Source of the DNA: Gordius sp. MW1
Taxonomy: Eukaryota; Nematomorpha; Gordioida; Gordea; Gordiidae
Assembly (NCBI GenBank): GCA_964036665.1
Contig: OZ038526.1
Span: 8,618,001 to 8,682,000 of the forward strand
DNA length: 64,000 bases
Direction of reading: 5' to 3'
Shown here: in pieces, positions 58,049-64,000 of the stretch
Position numbering within the stretch: position 1 is the first letter of the stretch
Layout: the number at the start of each line of letters is the position of its first letter
Translations under genes and position numbers: made by a program
The notes under the pieces: generated by a model
Seen by the model: only the letters and a program-made list of their open reading frames with translations
What the model was told of the DNA's origin: nothing
The model's database searches: none

Positions 58049-60120
58049 GGCTAAATCCCGAAAGCGCACAATCCCGAATTTTAATGCTACACTTTTACGG
58101 CAATTAACATATGGTAAAAAATATGCAATCATATAATCAAGCTTTTAATGAATATTTGGTTGAGAGAACAAATCAAGATAATACAGAAAGTATAAGTAAG
58201 CTTAATATCTAAATATTTATAAATTATCTTTAGAATTTAAAAAGTCGAGTAGAAAAAATTTGATTCTGACCCATAAAGACTTGGATTATACCAAAATTAA
58301 AGATGGAAAACTTTATCATTTGTTAATTGTTAAAGCTTAATTTCATCAAATAAAAGTCTATTCTAGATATAAATAGGTTATCATAATTCCTTAAATTAAT
58401 ACTGAGATTCTTAAAAGTGCAGGAGATATTTAGATAACTCTTGACATCTCACATGAAGGTAACTTATAATTCTTAGCACTTATATATTATATAGCTTATT
58501 CAAATTATTTGTAAGTTTATTTATAACATTCTATGATTTTTTAGGAGAGGGTGTATCAGTTCTTCCTACAAATCTTTAGATTATACAACAGAGCTAGAGT
58601 ATTATCATTTGTTAATTGTTAAAGCTTAATTACATCAAATAAAAGTCTATTCTAGATATAAATAGGTTAAATCAATGATTCCTTAAATTAATACTGAGAT
58701 TCTTAAAAGTGCAGGAGATATTTAGATAACTCTTAGGTAAAGTTTCTTTGAATATGACTAATTTTGCTCATAACAAAAATAGCTTTTTTAATTTTATGAT
58801 GAACATATTAAATAAGGTACAAACTATAAATTTAGAAAATTTGGCTAAAAAAAACTTAAAAACAAAAATTAATAGAATCGTCCAAACTTAAGGAAGTGTT
58901 GACACTTTAAATAAAAATACATCATATAAGGTTATATTTAATAATATGAAAAAATCTAAATGTAATGTCTATAAACATATACAACTATAAAAATGATAAT
59001 TTTTGTGTAAAAATGAGTATCAAATTTAATTTATTGTAGATTAAAATGAAAATTATAATTAAGTAACTTAATAAACATAGTATAATGAGTTCATTAATTT
59101 AGAATTTTTGTGTATTAAGTTGCTAAGCTTTAATAATATTTACTATAATGTATAAACTCTTAAAACTATAAAATTAGATTATAAAACAAAGCTAAAATAT
59201 TGTTATTTGTTGATTGTTAGAGCTTAATTTTATCAAATAAAAGCCTATGCTAGATATATATAGATTAAATGAATGAAAGTATAACCAATCTTTTACTCAT
59301 TGATAGATTACTCATTATTTACAATTTTATAACCATAAATTCAACAAATTCCATAAAATGGTATCAGAAATATACATGTAATATTTTCCAAAACAAAATT
59401 TTTATAATGTGGGTCTAACTTAAATTTCTATATGACAATAAGTATATTATTGATATTTCTTGAAATTAAGTTTGGTAAAATATAAAATTTTTCACATTCC
59501 TAAAAAAGTTATTGATAGGTACCAGATTTTCATAACCTGCTATAACATTTTCTAATTAGACTTTTTAAAACAAGAACAAGATTTTAAGGCATTTTTTTGC
59601 TAGGCTCTTTGGTAAGCATTAAATGTAAAAATTGGGGTAAGAGTTTCATCCATCAATTTATTATATATTGCTTATTTATACACCACCTTATACCAAACAA
59701 ACGTATATCAGTTAATTATATAATTAGTAAATTGTAAAGGTTCCACCCAAATATAGCTCTTGAGTACATAATACCCAAACATTATTGTATACCTAATAGG
59801 ATTAATGATTCCCTGATTTTAAATACGTTAAAATTACCTTAGATATTGATTCCAAACGATTATTATTAATGGCATCCTTTAATTTATACCTTGTCACTAA
59901 ATATTAATACTCATCAGTGATCTGTAAATAAAGCTATATTATGTTACTTGGTGCAGAGGTTAATTAAATGTGATTCTTACATAAGTAAATTGTAAAGGGG
60001 CACCCAAATCTTGCTCTTGATTATGGATAAAACTTTAAAATTAAAAAACATATGGAAATTTGAAAATCGTAGCAGTAGCATTATTGTAGCTTCGGGATTG
60101 TGCCTTTTCGGGATTTAGCC
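58049..60120. mobile_element. DNA transposon with TA target, 2072 bp, non-autonomous
   Basis: The inverted ends begin GGCTAAATCCCGAAA and continue GCACAATCCCGAA; 28 of the first 30 bases match between ends, and similarity extends to about 45 bp through ATGCTAC. TA lies on both sides (58047-58048 and 60121-60122), which suggests a TA target. The interior is AT-rich without a protein. It contains a direct repeat of about 130 bp (58316-58441 and 58603-58735; atcatttgttaattgttaaa ... gtgcaggagatatttagata) with a third partial copy near 59199-59262. It interrupts the Gypsy gag region. Confidence 0.85.
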
Positions 60121-61106
60121 TATATCCCGTCAGAGGGTCTATGGAATTACCAAACAAGGAATTAAGTTCAACATCATTAATAAATGAACTAAAAATTATT
60201 AATTATAAAAACATACAAGAACCAAAAACATTCTTATGCAAAAGGTGTGGATTAAGACACCAAAGCATGAAATGCCCAGCTTTTGGTAAGATATGTTTTA
60301 AATGTAACAAAATGAATCATGTTCAACACTGCTGTTACAATTAGGATCAATTGGATATCTTACAATAAAAACATCAATTGGGTATCTAAATTCAAGGAGA
60401 ATCAACCAAATATCAGTATCAATAATAAATTGGTTAATATGATTTTTGATTCCGGAGCTTCTGTTTCTCTTGCAGGTATTGATGTGTATTATAAAATAGG
60501 TTAACCACCACTTTTACCTACACATACATTATATACTTTTGGAAACCATCCAATTACAATATTAGGCAAAGTATGTGTAGATGTAAAATGACAAGATAAG
60601 ATTTTAAAACTTCCATTAATTATTACCAAAAACGAAAGTGTGCCTATTTTTGGTATGGATTGGATAACATCTTTTAAATTAAAATTACCTCAACCTGTAG
60701 GTGTAAACTTAATTAACTCAACCTTAGATCCTAATGTAGACATATATCCACTTATGAATAAATATCCAAAAGTTTTTGGAGATGGTACAGGTAGGATTAA
60801 CAATAAAAAGGTTAAACTTCACTTGAAAGAGGACTGTAAACCTATAGAGTTATCATTTAGAAAAATACCTTTTCCTTGAACAAAATTTGTTAAAGAGGAG
60901 TTGGTAAAGGAAGATATAATCGAACCTATGAAATTATCTACAAAAAGTAAATGGGCTACTGCGACCGTGAAGGTGAAGAAAGGAAAAGGAAAGACTATAA
61001 ATAAGTGTGATGAAAGCTAAGAACAAAGAGCGAATAATCAAAAGATTCTATTATATTCCAGGAACATTCCCAATCACGTATGGGAAAGAATCCACATAGA
61101 CATTGC

Positions 61107-62764
61107 TAGTGATGCGAAAAAACCAAGAAAAATCTCGGTCTCGTCTCGTCTCGTCTCGAAAAACCGAGACGAGACGAGACGAGAATTTTAAAAATGGAGT
61201 CGAGATCGAGACGAGAATTTTGATGTCGAGACGAGACGAGACGAGATTTTTTTGGCGAGATCTCGACTTTTTATTGATCGTTAGATTTTAGTAAATTATT
61301 GTATATTTTAATTTGCATGATTTACATTTAAGGTATTAAGTGTAAAACAATATATATGGAATATATTTTATATTAAAAAAAATTCCTAAGTGTAGTTAAT
61401 ATTATATATTTTTGCAGAAAAGTTTAAAATTTGGCAATCATTTACCTAAGTAAGGGGTACCCATAGGGTATGTTAATGATTTTATAATATCTTAACCACA
61501 TATTTTTATCCATAGCATTATTAAATAAAAATAATTTAGGCTTAGAATGAGTTCTGATGGAATAGTAAATATTACTAAAGCATATTTATATTTTGCAGTT
61601 ACTCATCCTGCATAATGCGGTAATTATAAATTGGTAGTCTATCAGTTGAATAAGTGGCTCTAGATCTTTGAGCATCCGCCTAACAATTTCAAAAGTACAA
61701 TAAAATGACACCGTAATAGATTAAATCTAAATCATGGATTTTTTTAAAGTTTCTATGCTTCAACTAATAGTATACCTCCCAAATTTTTGAAATTTTATAA
61801 GATATTATGTGAATACATAGTTTTGTCATATGCATTACATTTCACATTATACGCTGGGTTGGCAGGTGCATTTAAATTTATTATATTTCCATAATTGTGC
61901 AATATAAAATAAATACACGAACCTATACTGTATTCGATAAATAACTATATGGCAAAGTTAGTTGGAATTGGAAGGTAATTATTTGGAATATAAATTTGAT
62001 TATAATGATTTGTCATAAATTTAAATACGTGAAATTTAAAGTTTAAACCTTATCTTCTTAATCCTATAATGCTGCTTTTATTGTTGTTTTTACAACGTTT
62101 TGATATGTGCATCTAGTTATCAATTCTGTAAACAATAACATTAACATTGAAAGTCACTCGCACTTTATGGTTTATATGCTATAGTAAACATGCAATAAAC
62201 ACTATGGCATATAATTGATGATGGTAACAATAACAATAGACTTGTCTATTAAGAAGCTTTAGCCACTCAATTATGCAACTAAGTCAACTATGAGCGAAAG
62301 TATTATTAAGTCTATTTATAGTTGACAAAAACAGAGAATTTGATACAAATGTTATAATTTGCTAGAACAATCACATTTAATATACTTCGAATTTATTTAT
62401 AGACTTTTAGTCTGCACTTTCCATAGAAAATGTTATCTTTATGAATTAATTCATATCTTTATAATGTCAATGAGATGTCGTGTCCCGCTAAATCTTTGAA
62501 AAATTAAAGTTTTTTTAAAAATATAAAAATTTGCCATTTAAATTTTTTAACATTTTTTAAATATTTTTAATAAAACAGGAGAAATTTTTATTCAGTATAT
62601 ATGTTTTTTAAAAAGTCGAGACGAGACGAGAATTCTCGTCGAGACGAGACGAGATCGAACTTTTTCTAGACCGAGACGAGACGAGATCGAGATTTTCATA
62701 ATCGCTCCCGAGACGAGACGAGATTTTGTTTTCGAGACCGAGACGAGACGAGATCGAAACACTA
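61107..62764. mobile_element. hAT element with CGAGA subterminal arrays, copy 2, 1658 bp
   Basis: It begins TAGTGATGCG and ends CGAAACACTA. A perfect 8-bp duplication GACATTGC flanks it (61099-61106 and 62765-62772). GAGAC/CGAGA arrays stand at both ends. The body matches the reverse complement of 53660-55835 and lacks the extra inner block. There is no transposase frame. It lies inside Gypsy integrase sequence and so postdates that element. Confidence 0.95.
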
Positions 62765-63419
62765 GACATTGCAGGACCGGTGGAAGGTAAATGGTGGCTA
62801 ATCGCGATAGATGCGTTGTCCAAATGGGTAGAACTAGAAGTCGCTGTAGTCGACTCTATAAAATCTACCACGGTTATATGGCAACTAAGATGTTGGTTTG
62901 CGAATTATGGATTGCCTAAAGAATTAATAACCGATAATCGTCAATCATTGGTAGGTGGTGAATTTGAAGGATTTTGTAAAGATAATGCTATCATTCATGT
63001 TAGAACGTCGCCATATCATCCGAAATCAAATGGAATGGTGGACCGCGTTATTCGTGCATTAACGAACCAATATTATTCAGGACGTAAGACTGAAAGAAAT
63101 CAAGAATTATGTTTGTTAAATGTTTTAATGGTTTATAGAAACACGCCGGATTCGACGACGGGAAAACCTCCGGCAGAATTGATGTTTGGAAGGCGAATTA
63201 AAACAATGTATGATCTTTTAAGACCGGATCCTAGAGACAAAATGGAGGATGTTGTATGAAAACAGAAACTACATCATGATCGAAATAGTAAAGAAAGGGA
63301 ATTTGAGGAGAATCATTCAGTTTGGGTTAAAAATGAGATTCGTCCTGGTTGGCATGAAGGTGTAGTAAAAGCACGACAAGGACGGTATTCTTATAATGTT
63401 CTAGTTGGCGATGTGATAA

Positions 63420-64000
63420 AACGAAAACATAGCGACCAACTAAGGGAAAGAGTTTTCACGGATGATAGAGTTCAACTACCAAAGGTCAACGGTGGGAGAG
63501 AAAGCATAGATCCAAGCGTTAACGAACGATTTGGGAGACCTCGACGAATTACAAGACCACCTCAGCGTTTCCATGACGAATTCAAATATTGACGGAGGGG
63601 AAGATGTAGTGATTAACAATTTATTATTATTAATGTTATATATATCCCGTGGAGTTATAATATATTATATATACATATGTGATTCTAACTAATTTGAATA
63701 ATATAATAAACACTGATTCTGATGATATTTGTTAGAATCCCATATGTATATACAATATATTATAACTCCACGGGATATATATAACATTAATAATAATAAA
63801 TTGTTAATCACTACATCTTCCCCTCCGTCAATATTTGAATTCGTCATGGAAACGCTGAGGTGGTCTTGTAATTCGTCGAGGTCTCCCAAATCGTTCGTTA
63901 ACGCTTGGATCTATGCTTTCTCTCCCACCGTTGACCTTTGGTAGTTGAACTCTACGATCCGTGGAAACTCTTTCCCTTAGTTGGTCGCTATGTTTTCGTT
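63420..64000. repeat. long inverted repeat of Gypsy 3' end and LTR start
   Basis: Left arm 63420-63689 and right arm 63731-64000 are reverse complements with a few mismatches and no net length difference, around a 41-nt spacer. Each arm holds the end of the Gypsy coding region, the purine tract and the first 85 bp of an LTR (TGTAGTGATTAACAATTT...). The right arm runs off the window, so the palindrome may be longer. Confidence 0.9.

Larger units (their letters stand above)
57479..63604 (+). mobile_element. Ty3/Gypsy retrotransposon, copy E, broken, with two DNA elements inside
   Basis: Parts on the plus strand: a candidate primer site (57481); gag (57491-58048, 186 aa open, with FLASFGQNHFQKVRNYVF and QEYVTRLKQIAKF); two nucleocapsid knuckles (CKRCGLRHQSMKC and CFKCNKMNHVQHC, about 60236-60340); aspartic protease (IFDSGASVSLAG, about 60440); the start of the RT region (60640-61000); integrase (WERIHIDIA at about 61083-61106, then the core after 62772 with TDNRQSLVGG and SPYHPKSNGMVDR); and a GPY/F-like C-terminus up to about 63590. 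A TA-flanked DNA transposon (58049-60120) and a hAT element (61107-62764) are inserted. The copy is broken in several further places, and RNase H is not recognised. Confidence 0.9.

Noticed and set aside
61103-61291. Arg/Ser-rich frame resembling an SR protein
   Set aside because: It is translated from the CGAGA array of the hAT element, as are the frames at 56056-56244 and 62608-62871.

Overview
This is an AT-rich nuclear segment from an invertebrate animal, dominated by transposable-element debris, with three host genes that can be reconstructed exon by exon. The genes are split by GT-AG introns, several of them tiny (34, 36, 40, 40, 59 and 71 nt), mixed with introns of 1.6 to 4.1 kb packed with repeats. 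A monofunctional amidating lyase, very small introns near gene starts and RTE-type LINEs would suit a flatworm or another small invertebrate, but the phylum is inference.

Host genes: (1) 20304-29136 (+), peptidyl-alpha-hydroxyglycine alpha-amidating lyase (PAL), 9 exons, about 446 aa with a secretion signal; (2) 38265-44329 (+), the spliceosomal protein MFAP1, 10 exons, about 528 aa; (3) 47847-48603 (-), translationally controlled tumor protein (TCTP), 5 exons, 171 aa. All exon phases close and conserved residues fall where the families expect them. The three genes are functionally unrelated (neuropeptide amidation, pre-mRNA splicing, growth/cytoskeleton/translation) and show no operon-like arrangement.

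Layout: 1-14 kb holds remains of several broken Ty3/Gypsy elements (copies at 2.0-5.5, 5.5-5.8, about 9.8-10.1 and 11.6-13.6 kb), a 9-bp-TSD MITE and a hAT MITE. 13.7-16.3 kb is a block of tRNA-like and CCAAT-motif tandem repeats. 17-20 kb has small hAT MITEs. 20.3-29.1 kb is PAL, whose introns hold a SINE, an RTE LINE tail, a Harbinger-like MITE and hAT MITEs. 30.4-37.9 kb is a nest of hAT elements plus a LINE fragment. 38.3-44.3 kb is MFAP1. 44.4-47.8 kb is repeats and unassigned DNA. 47.8-48.6 kb is TCTP. 50.6-53.4 kb is a decayed RTE LINE carrying a pogo-like MITE. 53.5-56.6 kb is a SINE split by a hAT element, followed by a further hAT fragment. 56.6-64 kb is a broken Gypsy element carrying a TA-flanked DNA transposon and a hAT insertion, ending in a long near-perfect inverted repeat at the window edge.

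The clearest pattern is the dominance of hAT-type insertions. Most have matching 8-bp target duplications, and three families carry dense subterminal arrays of a short motif (GGATC, CGAGA or GCCCG). I did not find a convincing new biological system. The strongest leads are the subterminal arrays, the 9-bp-TSD MITE pair, the tRNA-like/CCAAT array and the palindromic Gypsy edge.
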